Source: Bacteroidota bacterium
GTDB taxonomy: Bacteria > Bacteroidota > Bacteroidia > Palsa-965
DNA: 64,000 nt
Assembly: GCA_006218065.1 (NCBI GenBank)
Contig: VBWE01000020.1
Location: 36,445-100,444 of the forward strand
Reading direction: 5' to 3'
A program made the translations under genes and the position numbers. The notes under the pieces are model-generated. The model saw only the letters and a list, made by a program, of their open reading frames with translations. It ran no database searches and had not been told where the DNA came from. Shown here piece by piece: positions 42,272-51,218 of the stretch; within the stretch, counting starts at the first letter, position 1; each line of letters begins with the position of its first letter.

Positions 42272-43771
42272 ATGCCAGTAAATGATCTTATTTCCCGCGA
42301 AAATCAACCCCAGGAGCAAAGTCTGGATAATGAAAACCAGGCCGGCGGCCTTCAGAATTTTACAGCCGGGGGAATGCCCATGATGCAGGGCAGAGCGCCG
42401 GAGTTTATGATGCAGGGAAACAATGCTTTTGTGAATGAGGTCAACAATAAAAGTGTAGCAAATATCGACAGGGAGCCCAGTATTGTTGCTTATGATATGG
42501 ACAACCTGGATTATACTGCTCTTGCCAAGTCGCTTCTCGGTTATGTGTTGGGAGGAAAAAACGAACTGGTGTTTTCCAGTCTTCAGAAGCTCGCCATGAA
42601 ACCCGTACGGATAAATAAACTCATTGAACGGTATAGTGAGCAAAACGGAAGTTCTTTGGTTGACGACATTAAAGGAAGCATGACCGGCTCAGATCTCCAG
42701 TTGGCGCTTGAATTGATCGGGATGAAACCGGAAGATGCAGATAGCCTGTTTAATAGTGATTTGCCTGCTGATGATCTTGCATACAGCACGCTCGCCGCTG
42801 ATCTGAAGGGTCTGCTTGAAGCAGAGACTATTAATGCACCTGCCATATTTGCACGATTGCTTCCTATATCCGGCCGTCCTGATAGCGTTGCCAGCCTGAA
42901 AAAGGCATATACCACCCTGACCGGCGGAACGGCTAAAGCGCTGGAAGAAGCTTTTGTTGCGAAGTTGACGGGTAACACTGTTTTTTATGCATTGTACCTG
43001 CTTAATGCGCCTCCTCCGAATATGAACAGTTTTGGAGGAGAAGGCCTTTCGTGGACTGGAGACGAGAATTTTAATGTCAGTGCAGGTGGCGGAAATGTCA
43101 CGCAGCAAACGGATCTTACTATTTCAAGAGAAGGAAATCCGACAAGTACACAGGCTGATTTTTCGGTCGAATACGCTGGTGGACTCTCCGAAAGCTCGCG
43201 CTGGTTACAATTCGTTTCAAGAACCCTCGAGTATTCCGAAACAGGCTCGACCGATAGACAGTACGTAGGTGCAACAAACGATGATGGCAGCAAAATTCCG
43301 TATGAATTTACTACGGATCCCAATGATCCTGTTTATTCAGTTGATGTGATGCTCGGAGCTCCCGCTCCTTTTTATGAGGAAGCCAGTCCGAGTGAGCCGG
43401 AAAACCCGGGTGCCAACATCCGCAATCCTAGCGCAACTACAATATTCGATAGCCCCGGCTCCGGATTGACCTGGGCGGCTTATATTTTCGATAATCCGGA
43501 TGTATTCCCCAATGTGGAAAAGGTGTATTCTACGGCCTACTTTTACACTTTCCTTATCCGGGATTTCTTTCCGATCGTGAGAATCAATCATATCCGGGTT
43601 GCTGAATTTACACGCAAGCCGGATGCAAATGAAGAAGACCCACCTCACGTAAAATACCCCATGACGGAAACCCATACTCAAGAAGTAAAAGGATCTGCGC
43701 CTCTGCCGGGACCAATGAAAGAAGTGCTGGTAAAATATTACCCCGAGTTTTCTTATATCGCTTCCAAATAA
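42272..43771 (+). CDS. Possible annexin-repeat protein, perhaps linked to a contractile injection system
   Basis: A 499-residue protein with no signal peptide. After a Gln/Met/Gly-rich start there are two segments with the annexin-like spacing: residues about 82-149 (TALAKSLLGYVLGGKNELVF, KLIERYSEQNGSSLVDDIKGS) and about 172-245 (IFARLLPISGRPDSVASLKK, AYTTLTGGTAKALEEAFVAK, LTGNTVFYALYLL). I recall such repeats in proteins next to extracellular contractile injection systems. The C-terminal half (residues about 250-499) is beta-rich and unknown. No injection-system core gene is in the window. Its promoter is the TTG-N20-TAAATTTG just upstream; the next gene follows by seven bases. Confidence 0.5.
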   Translation: MPVNDLISRENQPQEQSLDNENQAGGLQNFTAGGMPMMQGRAPEFMMQGNNAFVNEVNNKSVANIDREPSIVAYDMDNLDYTALAKSLLGYVLGGKNELVFSSLQKLAMKPVRINKLIERYSEQNGSSLVDDIKGSMTGSDLQLALELIGMKPEDADSLFNSDLPADDLAYSTLAADLKGLLEAETINAPAIFARLLPISGRPDSVASLKKAYTTLTGGTAKALEEAFVAKLTGNTVFYALYLLNAPPPNMNSFGGEGLSWTGDENFNVSAGGGNVTQQTDLTISREGNPTSTQADFSVEYAGGLSESSRWLQFVSRTLEYSETGSTDRQYVGATNDDGSKIPYEFTTDPNDPVYSVDVMLGAPAPFYEEASPSEPENPGANIRNPSATTIFDSPGSGLTWAAYIFDNPDVFPNVEKVYSTAYFYTFLIRDFFPIVRINHIRVAEFTRKPDANEEDPPHVKYPMTETHTQEVKGSAPLPGPMKEVLVKYYPEFSYIASK

Positions 43772-43778
43772 TTCAAAA

Positions 43779-44486
43779 ATGATACTGGCTGGTTTCTGTA
43801 TTGTTTCCCATTTTATGCTTGCAGGAATTCTGTCGGATGAAAACCACGCAATCCCGGAACAACCCGTCATGGCCATCCATGCCGCTACCGGGAAACTGAT
43901 TCAATACACGGTAAGTGATTCATCGGGTCGATTCTCTTTCCAGGTTCCCGACAGTCTTGAACATGACAATATATACCTGCTCGCGAGAATCACAACAAAG
44001 TCCTTTGCCGGTTGCTCCTGGAAAAAAATCCGGGCTGAAAAAAATACAACGGATACACTTAAAGTAAAAACATCCGATTGGCCGGTAGTTGATATTCATC
44101 TTGAAGGCATAGAAAGCGACAAGGATGAGCTGGTTGTTATTTTTGATCCCGAAGAAGTAACCGGTATGCCTGCTGTTCTGAAATCGCATATCCGGACGGG
44201 GCCGAACAACTCGATCCGGATTTTCGTCCACCAGTTTGTGGCAACAGGAAAAAATCATACCATGCGCATCGCAGGCGGGCAATACCGGATATATGCTTTC
44301 GCAGAAAATATTGATCATCCTGACCTGAAGGATAAAAAAGTGAACGGCAGGATAATCCGTTTCTACAGTATGATTGCTGCCCGGGGAAAGGACGTTACTT
44401 CAAAAGAAAAACCCAATAGCGGAAAATCGTACCTACTGAACGTTACCGGGAATACGAAATTCACCATCAGCCTGAAACGCGGGTAA
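43779..44486 (+). CDS. Exported protein with a carboxypeptidase-regulatory-like start, function unknown
   Basis: A 235-residue protein. A hydrophobic N-terminus (MILAGFCIVSHFMLAGIL) may be a signal peptide. The region AIHAATGKLIQYTVSDSSGRFSFQVPDSLEH resembles the carboxypeptidase-regulatory or CarbopepD_reg-like fold (TGKL...SDSSGRFSF). The rest is beta-rich (VVDIHLEGIESDKDELVVIF) without motifs I know. It lies seven bases behind the annexin-repeat gene and is surely cotranscribed, so it is likely to share its context. Confidence 0.6.
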   Translation: MILAGFCIVSHFMLAGILSDENHAIPEQPVMAIHAATGKLIQYTVSDSSGRFSFQVPDSLEHDNIYLLARITTKSFAGCSWKKIRAEKNTTDTLKVKTSDWPVVDIHLEGIESDKDELVVIFDPEEVTGMPAVLKSHIRTGPNNSIRIFVHQFVATGKNHTMRIAGGQYRIYAFAENIDHPDLKDKKVNGRIIRFYSMIAARGKDVTSKEKPNSGKSYLLNVTGNTKFTISLKRG

Positions 44487-44581
44487 GGATCTCCCCGAAA
44501 TCATCGGGCGTTGATTCTGAAAACCAAGACGTTTGCTTCGCCGGGCAAAAAATGTATATTAGCATTTCAAACCCGGCAACC

Positions 44582-45370
44582 ATGAACTTAAAAAAACTTT
44601 GGTCAGCAGCCTTACTGGCGCTGATTTCCTTTTCCAGCTACGGACAAATTGTTACGGGAACGGTGAACATCGCTATTCCCTGCTGTTCCTCACCGCCCAG
44701 CACGATCTACGCGGATTCCCTGGACATTGACGCGGATAATAATTATGAATTCATGATTCAGTCCATGTACGGAATCGACAACATGTATTATTATGCGCAG
44801 GGAAGGAATAATACGCAACTGAACGGACTATTGGTTTTGGTTAACGCATCCTTTCCGAACAGCGCCTGGGGAAGCAGCCCGGGAATGCCGTCCACGCCGA
44901 TCGGGCCGGGCTGGACAGGCTGGCTTCCGAACACGGGGTTCAAGTACCTGGGATTTCGCAGGATCAATTCACCAAACGACACGACTTTCGGTTGGGCAAA
45001 ACTTGAATTCAGGGGAAATGCAAGCGGCCCGCTCGATACTGTTTTTATCCTGGAATATGCTTACAGTACAATTCCCAATGTGCATTTAAATGCAGGGCAG
45101 ACCACACTGAGTGCTGTCGGGCAAATTTCTTTGGATAATACGTTTAAAGTATTCCCGAACCCTTCGACTGATCATCTCGCAATTGAAAATAAATCTTCGG
45201 GCGATTTTACAATTACGCTTACGGATATCACAGGAAGATTGCTGCTGACCACTCAACTTAAAAAAGAAATGAGTGATCATCTCGACCTGGCTGCTTTTAA
45301 AGCAGGTTTGTATTTCCTGACCGTTGATTCCGGGAATAACCGGCAGACGTATAAAATACAAAAGGATTAA
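44582..45370 (+). CDS. Secreted protein with T9SS type A sorting domain
   Basis: I use the ATG at 44582, which starts a clean signal peptide (MNLKKLWSAALLALISFSSYG). The 262-residue protein ends with a T9SS type A sorting domain over about residues 185-262 (DNTFKVFPNPSTDHLAIENK, TLTDITGRLLLTTQLKKEMS, FKAGLYFLTVDSG). The central region has four Pro/Gly-rich loops (CCSSPPSTIYADSLDIDAD, GTGWLPNTGFKYLGFRR-type) and resembles the small concanavalin-type modules often seen before T9SS tails, but I cannot name it. A TATATTAG box (one mismatch) lies 18 bases upstream. It looks monocistronic. Confidence 0.85.
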   Translation: MNLKKLWSAALLALISFSSYGQIVTGTVNIAIPCCSSPPSTIYADSLDIDADNNYEFMIQSMYGIDNMYYYAQGRNNTQLNGLLVLVNASFPNSAWGSSPGMPSTPIGPGWTGWLPNTGFKYLGFRRINSPNDTTFGWAKLEFRGNASGPLDTVFILEYAYSTIPNVHLNAGQTTLSAVGQISLDNTFKVFPNPSTDHLAIENKSSGDFTITLTDITGRLLLTTQLKKEMSDHLDLAAFKAGLYFLTVDSGNNRQTYKIQKD

Positions 45371-45459
45371 CTGCAGTGTTTTGTAATCGAACGCGGGTAC
45401 ACTGTTCTGTTTAAACAGGCATGGTTTATTACCGGTACGGATAAGTTATATTTACCATC

Positions 45460-47069
45460 ATGAACAAGTGCCGTTGCCTCCTGGTTTTGCTGCTTTTATT
45501 TGAATCAGCGCTGCACGCCCAGGTCAATTTTACAAATTCCGATCTGCCGATCGTAGTCATCAATACCAATAGCCAGAACATTCCGGATACTTCGCGCATT
45601 ATTGCTGATTTTGGCATCCGCTACAATGGTCCGGGAATACGGAATTATATGACGGACCCCTGGCAGTATTATGGAAAAATTTCGATCGAAAGCCGGGGAA
45701 GCACTTCGCAGCAGTATCCCAAACTGAGCTACGGTCTTGAAACCAAAGATGCATTGCTGAATAAGCTCGATACTTCGCTGCTGGGCATGCCGGAAGAAAA
45801 CGATTGGATTTTATACGGCGCTTACCCGGATAAGACACTCATGCGAAATGAAATCACGTATGATATTTTTCGCCGTATGGGGCATTACGATGTCCGGTAC
45901 CGGTATTGCGAACTGGTGATCAACAATCATACCTGGGTGTTTACTCCCTGATGGAACGGATCAAGCGGGATAAAAACCGGGTGGATATCGCCAAGCTCAC
46001 GCCGAATGATACAACGGGCGATCAGCTGACAGGAGGATATATTATGAAAGTAGATAAACTGACGGGATCATCCAGTTCCTATTTCGCCTCACCATATGAC
46101 ATCAAAGTAAAATACCTCTGGCACGATCCTGAGGATACTGAATTACATCCCGATCAGAAAAACTATATTCAGAACTACATCATCAATTTTGAAAACCTGA
46201 TGAACGGCCCCGGGTGGAACAATTATGTTTCGGGATATAATTCGATGATCGAGGTAAACTCATTTATTGATTTTATGATCATGCAGGAACTCGGGCGCAC
46301 GGTTGACGGTTACCGTTCCAGTTCTTTCCTGTATAAGCAAAAAGACAGTCTCGGTGGTTTGCTGCGCGCGGGGCCGATGTGGGATTTTAACCTGTCATAC
46401 GGTAATGCCGATTACTGCGATGCTTACGACACCGCCGGCTACCAGATGGACTTTAACCAGGCCTGCCCGCAATTCTCAAGCGCTGTTCCTTTCTGGTGGA
46501 ATAAATTCCTGCTGGATACAAACTATACACATTTGCTGAAATGCCGCTGGACATACCTGCGCAATACCGTACTTCATACCGATTCGGTAAACGCCCGTAT
46601 CGACAGCATGAAACTGGTACTGAACGAATCGCAGCAACGCAATTTTATGCAGTGGCCGATCCTCGGGGTATATGTAAACTGGAATTATTTTGTCGGGCAA
46701 ACCTGGCTGGAGGAACTGGATTACCTGAAACTATGGATAGAAGCCCGCAGCAAATGGCTCGATACGCATCTGCCAGGGTATTGCTGGGATTTGTCGGTCA
46801 ACGACCCGGACCTGGCGAAACTGGTTACGCACAAATTATATCCCAACCCGGCAGCCGATTATTTTTTCCTGGATGTTTACGAACCTTTCCGGGTTAAGAA
46901 TGCGCAGTTCCGCTTATTTGATATTACCGGGAAAGAACAGATGAACTACGGCAATATCAACAACAACCACCTGGATATCCGCCGCAACGGCCTGGCCGCG
47001 GGAATTTATTTCTACGTGCTGCACCAGGATGGGAAAGTGATTGCTTCAGGTAAGCTGGTGATGCAATAA
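45460..47069 (+). pseudogene. CotH-family protein with T9SS sorting domain, broken by a frameshift
   Basis: The first frame (45460-45951) gives a signal peptide and the CotH N-terminal part up to YRYCELVINN. It then runs out of frame into a stop. The second frame, from about 45930 to 47069, continues exactly where the family does, with YLGVYSLMERIKRDKNRVDI, then GPMWDFNLSYGNADYC (the conserved aspartate of the atypical kinase) and a C-terminal T9SS domain (KLYPNPAADYFFLDV, GIYFYVLHQDGKVI). A single missing base near 45925-45931 would restore about 536 residues. CotH proteins are atypical kinases that phosphorylate proteins. It may be a real pseudogene, a programmed shift or an assembly error. 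Confidence 0.88.
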
Positions 47070-47110
47070 ACCCGGGAAAAGGCCGGTGAGCGGCTGACCA
47101 CGATGGCGCT

Positions 47111-47977
47111 TCATGCCAGCGACAGCAGCATGGAACTCAGCTCTTCCACTTTATTCGGGTAACCGAGTTTCTCGTAACTGTGGATCAGGTTACGCAGCAA
47201 ACGGCGGATGATATCGAGATTGGAACAGGGATCGTAATACTCCGGCCGCGGGTCAAGGCGCTGCTGTTTCAGGAAAGCGTCGATTTCTTTACGGCTCACC
47301 ACCCAGCCGCGGCTGAACGGGTTGATGTAAAACAGCACGCGGTCGCCGAGATCGTGCCCGGAAATGGCATTGCTGTGCTCCACGTAAGCCAGGATAAAAT
47401 GGTCCGGCAGGTTCACCCCGTAAACCGGGATGCGTAAGTCCTGCGCGATGACCGCGTAAATGACCGAAAGCGAAAGCGGGTTACCCTTTTTCGTTTCCAG
47501 CACGTTGTTGATGTAGGAATTCTGCGGTGCGTGGTAATTCGTGGTATTGCCGCTGAAACCGTGTACATCGAAAATGATGTGGTTGATTACGCGGACTTTT
47601 TCCAGCGCAGTCAGGTTGTTGTTCAGTTCCAGCCAGATATCCTGCTTAACCTGTGCGATCTGCCTGCGCAGTTTGTCCTCATCGAGATCGGGATACTGGT
47701 ATTTGGCTACGATCAACGCGCCTTCGAGCAAATCCTGGTTTTCAGGACGGGCCCATTCTTTCAGATCGCGGTTGATTTTGTCGAACTGGATCTTTTGGAT
47801 GATGTTCTCGATGCGGTTCTGGATAACGGAATCGAAGGAATTTTCCCAGGCGCTTTCGAGGGCGGGAATAACATCGGCGCCCATCGACATGAGCTTGACG
47901 CAGATTTGTTTGAAAACTTCTTCGTCAGGGTCGTCGAGCAGACTTATCAAGGCATGAAGCTCAGACTTATCCATCAA
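47111..47977 (-). CDS. SirB1-like/transglutaminase-core protein
   Basis: A 288-residue cytoplasmic protein. The N-terminal part is helical (ALISLLDDPDEEVFKQICVKLMSM). The segment APQNSYINNVLETKKGNPLSLSVIYAVIAQDLRIPVYGVNLPDHFILAY is the SirB1/Transglut_core2 signature. The family's cysteine position seems to be replaced by Ser (NPLSLS), so transglutaminase activity is doubtful. In Proteobacteria sirB1 lies near prmC-hemK and its function is not established. The gene ends 41 bases from the CotH gene, convergently. It has a TATATTTG box 13 bases before its start. Confidence 0.82.
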   Translation of the reverse strand: MMDKSELHALISLLDDPDEEVFKQICVKLMSMGADVIPALESAWENSFDSVIQNRIENIIQKIQFDKINRDLKEWARPENQDLLEGALIVAKYQYPDLDEDKLRRQIAQVKQDIWLELNNNLTALEKVRVINHIIFDVHGFSGNTTNYHAPQNSYINNVLETKKGNPLSLSVIYAVIAQDLRIPVYGVNLPDHFILAYVEHSNAISGHDLGDRVLFYINPFSRGWVVSRKEIDAFLKQQRLDPRPEYYDPCSNLDIIRRLLRNLIHSYEKLGYPNKVEELSSMLLSLA

Positions 47978-47989
47978 TCAGTAGTTAAA

Positions 47990-47997
47990 CAAATATA
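47990..47997 (-). promoter_or_regulatory. -7 box (TATATTTG) of the SirB1-like gene
   Basis: Exact TAnnTTTG on the minus strand, 12 bases before the start codon, so the leader would be very short. No TTG at standard spacing. Confidence 0.5.
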
Positions 47998-48037
47998 CGT
48001 AATAGTACCCGGTTTTGTTGTGTTCCCGGGGCTAGTT

Positions 48038-48913
48038 TTAAACAGCCAGCCGTTCAAGAACCGTGCGGATCAGCCTGTCGATCACCGGGTGGTAATCCTT
48101 GCTGTACTGCCGGATCACGCGGTTGGCGATGATGGCGCAAACAGTACAGGCTTCGTGTCCCATAAGTTTGCTGAGACCGTAAAGCGCCGAAGTCTCCATT
48201 TCGAAGTTGCAGATACGCAGGTCGCCGTGCCGGAATGCCGTCAGTTTTTCGTTCAGGTCGGGCAGGGCGGCGGGCAGGCGCAGTTCACGTCCCTGCGGAC
48301 CGTAAAAGCCGGGCGCGGTGGCCGTGATGCCCCGGATCATATCGTGCGCGACGGTTTGCAGCAGGCTGGCTGAAGCTGCGGCTACATAAGGGTAGGGCAT
48401 TTGCGGGGTCCAGCCGCTGTGCGCCATAAACGCGCGGGCGATTTCCGGGTGATCGACCTTTTCGATATTCCCGTAGAAATTCAGCAGGCCGTCGAAACCC
48501 ATGCCGTGGGAAGAAGCCACGAAACTGTCGACCGGGATATCGGCCTGCAAGGCGCCCGACGTGCCGATGCGGACAATCCGGAGCTTGCGGTGCCCGGGTT
48601 TGATGGTCCGCGTCTGCAGGTCGATATTGGACAAGGCATCCAGCTCGTTCAGTACGATGTCGATATTATCCGTGCCGATGCCCGTAGAAAGCGCCGTGAT
48701 CCGTTTGCCGCGGAATGTGCCCGTATGGGTAACGAATTCCCGGTTCTGCACTTTACATTCGATATTGTCGAAATGAGCGGAAATCTGTTCCACGCGGCCC
48801 TGGTCGCCTACTACGATCACGGTATCGGCCAGGTTTTCCGGGCGCAGTTTGAGGTGATAGATTTCGCCGTCGGGCGTGATTATCAGTTCGGATTCGGCGA
48901 TGGGCTTCGACAT
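48038..48913 (-). CDS. Nucleoside phosphorylase (uridine phosphorylase-like)
   Basis: A 291-residue phosphorylase of the PNP/UDP-1 superfamily. Visible elements are TVIVVGDQGRVEQIS (phosphate-binding), ITALSTGIGTDNIDIVLNEL (phosphate site) and VRIGTSGALQADIPV. The substrate-binding segment is NFEMETSALYGLSKLMGHE, where Met-Glu binds the ribose. It splits a nucleoside with phosphate to base and ribose-1-phosphate, in salvage. The uridine-type assignment is by overall similarity of the motifs; other bases remain possible. Confidence 0.87.
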   Translation of the reverse strand: MSKPIAESELIITPDGEIYHLKLRPENLADTVIVVGDQGRVEQISAHFDNIECKVQNREFVTHTGTFRGKRITALSTGIGTDNIDIVLNELDALSNIDLQTRTIKPGHRKLRIVRIGTSGALQADIPVDSFVASSHGMGFDGLLNFYGNIEKVDHPEIARAFMAHSGWTPQMPYPYVAAASASLLQTVAHDMIRGITATAPGFYGPQGRELRLPAALPDLNEKLTAFRHGDLRICNFEMETSALYGLSKLMGHEACTVCAIIANRVIRQYSKDYHPVIDRLIRTVLERLAV

Positions 48914-48947
48914 AAGCGTTTATTGTGTTGACGAAGGGCAAAAATGC

Positions 48948-48977
48948 TTGGCTGTAAGGATAATTCTATTATTTTTG
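48948..48977 (+). promoter_or_regulatory. Promoter of the first universal stress protein
   Basis: TTG (48948-48950), 19 bases, TATTTTTG (48970-48977): full match to the consensus. The leader is about 70 bases. On the opposite strand a CATTTTTG box (48939-48946, one mismatch) could serve the divergent phosphorylase gene, so the two promoters would nearly touch. Confidence 0.78.
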
Positions 48978-49053
48978 CCTACGATTTTCCAAAACTACCA
49001 AAAAATGCATTTCCCGGCGGTTTTGGACCGCAACTGAACCAAACTAACATCTT

Positions 49054-49935
49054 ATGAGCGAGTCTCCCAAGAAAATTCTTGTGCCGGTCGATTTTGAAGA
49101 GCAATCACTGATTGCTATGGAACAGGGCGCACACGTAGCAAAACTGATCGGCGCTGAAATTGTGCTGCTTTATGTAATCGAAGCTTCCGGTATCATCAGC
49201 CGTTTCATGTCGAAACAGGTGGACGATGATATGCGTAAAGAAATCGAGGCCAAACTCGATGAACTGGTTGATCAGCTGAAATCCAAACACGGCATTACAG
49301 CTACCAAAATGATTGCCCGCGGCTCTGTTTACGATAAAATCAACGAAGTATCGGATATGGTGAATGCGCGCATGATCGTGATGGGCGCAAGCGGCGGAAC
49401 AGGACTGCGCCGCCGTTTCATCGGCAGCAACGCTTTCCGTGTAGTGCGCGAAGCCAGCATTCCCGTAATTACCATCAAAGGAAAACACCACCGCGACGGA
49501 TGCAAAAACATCGTACTGCCGCTCGACCTGACCAAAGAAACCCGTGAAAAAGTAACCAAGGCCATCGAATACGCCAAGCTTTATGGCGCCGATATCCGCG
49601 TGGTTTCGGTACTCTTCACCACGGATGAATTTATCGTAAACCGCCTTACCCGCCAGCTTTCGCAGGTAAAATCGGTAATTGAAAAAGCCGGCCTTAACGT
49701 TACTGCCGAAATCATCAAAGGCATCCGCGGCGAAGGTTCGCTGGGCGAAATCGTAGTGGATTATGCCAATAAAGTAGAAGGCGACCTGCTGCTGATCATG
49801 ACCCAGCAGGAAGTTGATTTCACCCCGGCATTCGTAGGTTCTGCCGCGCAGGAAGTCATTAATAAATCGGATATCCCGGTACTCAGTATCGTACCTACTC
49901 CCAAGAAAGATCTTACGGAATTTACCCCGTACTGA
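49054..49935 (+). CDS. Tandem universal stress protein (two UspA domains)
   Basis: A 293-residue protein with two UspA domains (about 1-145 and 150-283). Domain one ends in the nucleotide-binding motif MGASGGTGLRRRFIGSNAFRVV with the G-x2-G-x9-G-S pattern. Domain two has VLPLDLTKETREKVTKAIEYA but no equally clear ATP motif (TQQEVDFTPAFVGSAAQEVI). Universal stress proteins bind ATP and act in stress survival through unknown partners. A strong terminator follows, so it is monocistronic. A related gene lies 280 bases downstream, suggesting duplication. Confidence 0.92.
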   Translation: MSESPKKILVPVDFEEQSLIAMEQGAHVAKLIGAEIVLLYVIEASGIISRFMSKQVDDDMRKEIEAKLDELVDQLKSKHGITATKMIARGSVYDKINEVSDMVNARMIVMGASGGTGLRRRFIGSNAFRVVREASIPVITIKGKHHRDGCKNIVLPLDLTKETREKVTKAIEYAKLYGADIRVVSVLFTTDEFIVNRLTRQLSQVKSVIEKAGLNVTAEIIKGIRGEGSLGEIVVDYANKVEGDLLLIMTQQEVDFTPAFVGSAAQEVINKSDIPVLSIVPTPKKDLTEFTPY

Positions 49936-49958
49936 TTTTTTCATACAGTCTTTACCTG

Positions 49959-49990
49959 CAAAGCCGTTCCTTTCGAACGGCTTTGTTTTT
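49959..49990 (+). terminator. Intrinsic terminator of the first universal stress protein gene
   Basis: CAAAGCCGTTC (49959-49969) and its exact inverse (49975-49985) enclose a five-base loop, followed by TTTTT. Confidence 0.92.
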
Positions 49991-50015
49991 GGTGCCTGGT
50001 CCTGCCGGGCATTTT

Positions 50016-50101
50016 AACGCCCAATGTCAAACGCACAATTTTCAAGTATCATCGGAGAGATGCCTTGGGAGTTGAGCGTTGTGCGTTTGGCATTGAGCGT
50101 T
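50016..50101. repeat. Intergenic inverted repeat (AACGC-CAATG-CAAACGCACAA words)
   Basis: The 23-base arm 50016-50038 is inverted at 50079-50101 with two mismatches. The words GAGCGTT and GTGCGTT are reiterated. It separates the two universal stress protein genes. Confidence 0.85.
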
Positions 50102-50214
50102 TTTTTCGTCCGAAGAATGGACCATTTATACCATACTGCATACTAAGAGACTGACGAAAATCATTTCCGGCAGAACATGTTTTGACTTACTTTGTAATAT
50201 CAAAACCATCCGTC

Positions 50215-51114
50215 ATGAAAAAGCCTGTAACATTCCAAAAAATCCTGGTACCTACCGATTTTTCCGAAACCGGTATGCTGGCCATTGAGCACGCCGCTTT
50301 CCTGGCGCGGCTTACGAAAGCGGAATTATTCCTGCTTCATGTTATTCCGTCAGCCAATTATTCTTTCGATATTATCGGCACTGCGCCGGATATGCATTAC
50401 CATGAAAAAATCAATGCGAAAGTCGATGAAAAACTGGCCGAGGTAGCCGAACGGATCCGTAAAGATCACGGTGTCGGAGTCAAATCAATTCGCGCAACAG
50501 GCCAGATCGCCCGCGAAACGCTGGATGTGATCAAATCCGAAAAGATCGACCTGGTGGTTATGGGAACGCATGGCGCCAAAGGATTCGAAGAACTGTTCAT
50601 CGGCAGCAATGCCCATAAACTGATTTCGGTGGCGCCCTGCCCGGTGCTGACTGTCCAGGAACATTCGAAAAAACTGGGCTTTACGGATATCGTGCTGCCC
50701 ATCGACCGCTCGATGCATTCGCGCGAAAAAGTGGAATACGCGCTGGTATTGGGCGAAAAGTACGCTGCGCAGATTCACATCCTCGGGCTGAATGACAGCA
50801 ACGATCCCGAAGATTCACCTAAACTTCAACTGGCGCTCGACCAGGTGCAGAAAGCCGTAGAACAGCGCGGGCTGACTTTTACACGCGAAACGATCGAGGC
50901 TAAAAACATAGGCGTGGAAACTTTGCGCTACGCCAAGCGCATCAATGCCGACCTGATTGTAACGATGACCGATCACGAATCGGAACTCACGGGTATTTTC
51001 CTCGGCGCTTTCGCCAAACAGATCGTGAACCATTCGCGTATCCCGGTGCTGAGCATTAAACCGCACGTGATTTACGCCGGGCTGGATATGGGCGGAAGCA
51101 GTTCCGTTTATTGA
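50215..51114 (+). CDS. Tandem universal stress protein (two UspA domains), second copy
   Basis: I start at the ATG at 50215 (MKKPVTFQKILVPTDFSETG); an in-frame ATG at 50182 is less likely. The 299-residue protein has UspA domain one with VVMGTHGAKGFEELFIGSNAHKLI (ATP motif G-x2-G-x9-GSN) and domain two from about residue 150 (GFTDIVLPIDRSMHSREKVE) ending in VTMTDHESELTGIFLGAFAKQI. It is similar in layout to the previous gene, although clearly diverged. It ends at an inverted repeat shared with the convergent DUF4197 gene. Confidence 0.92.
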   Translation: MKKPVTFQKILVPTDFSETGMLAIEHAAFLARLTKAELFLLHVIPSANYSFDIIGTAPDMHYHEKINAKVDEKLAEVAERIRKDHGVGVKSIRATGQIARETLDVIKSEKIDLVVMGTHGAKGFEELFIGSNAHKLISVAPCPVLTVQEHSKKLGFTDIVLPIDRSMHSREKVEYALVLGEKYAAQIHILGLNDSNDPEDSPKLQLALDQVQKAVEQRGLTFTRETIEAKNIGVETLRYAKRINADLIVTMTDHESELTGIFLGAFAKQIVNHSRIPVLSIKPHVIYAGLDMGGSSSVY

Positions 51115-51117
51115 TAG

Positions 51118-51216
51118 CGAATTACGAATCAATACCGGGTTGTATAAAAAGGAAACGTGCCTGTAAGCATCCGCTTGCAGGCACGTTTCCTATATTTGTT
51201 TTTGATTCGTAATTCG
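51118..51216. repeat. Two-tier inverted repeat between convergent genes
   Basis: Outer arms CGAATTACGAATCAA (51118-51132) and its exact inverse (51202-51216) enclose a nested stem GGAAACGTGCCTG (51151-51163) with its inverse (51178-51190). A and T runs beside the inner stem make it likely that it also terminates both genes. Confidence 0.9.
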
Positions 51217-51218
51217 TT

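Noticed and set aside
47080..47110. Terminator between the CotH gene and the SirB1-like gene
   Set aside because: Only weak GC-rich pairing without a T-run on either side.
49105..49944. Minus-strand open frame opposite the universal stress protein
   Set aside because: Antisense shadow with no recognisable domain.
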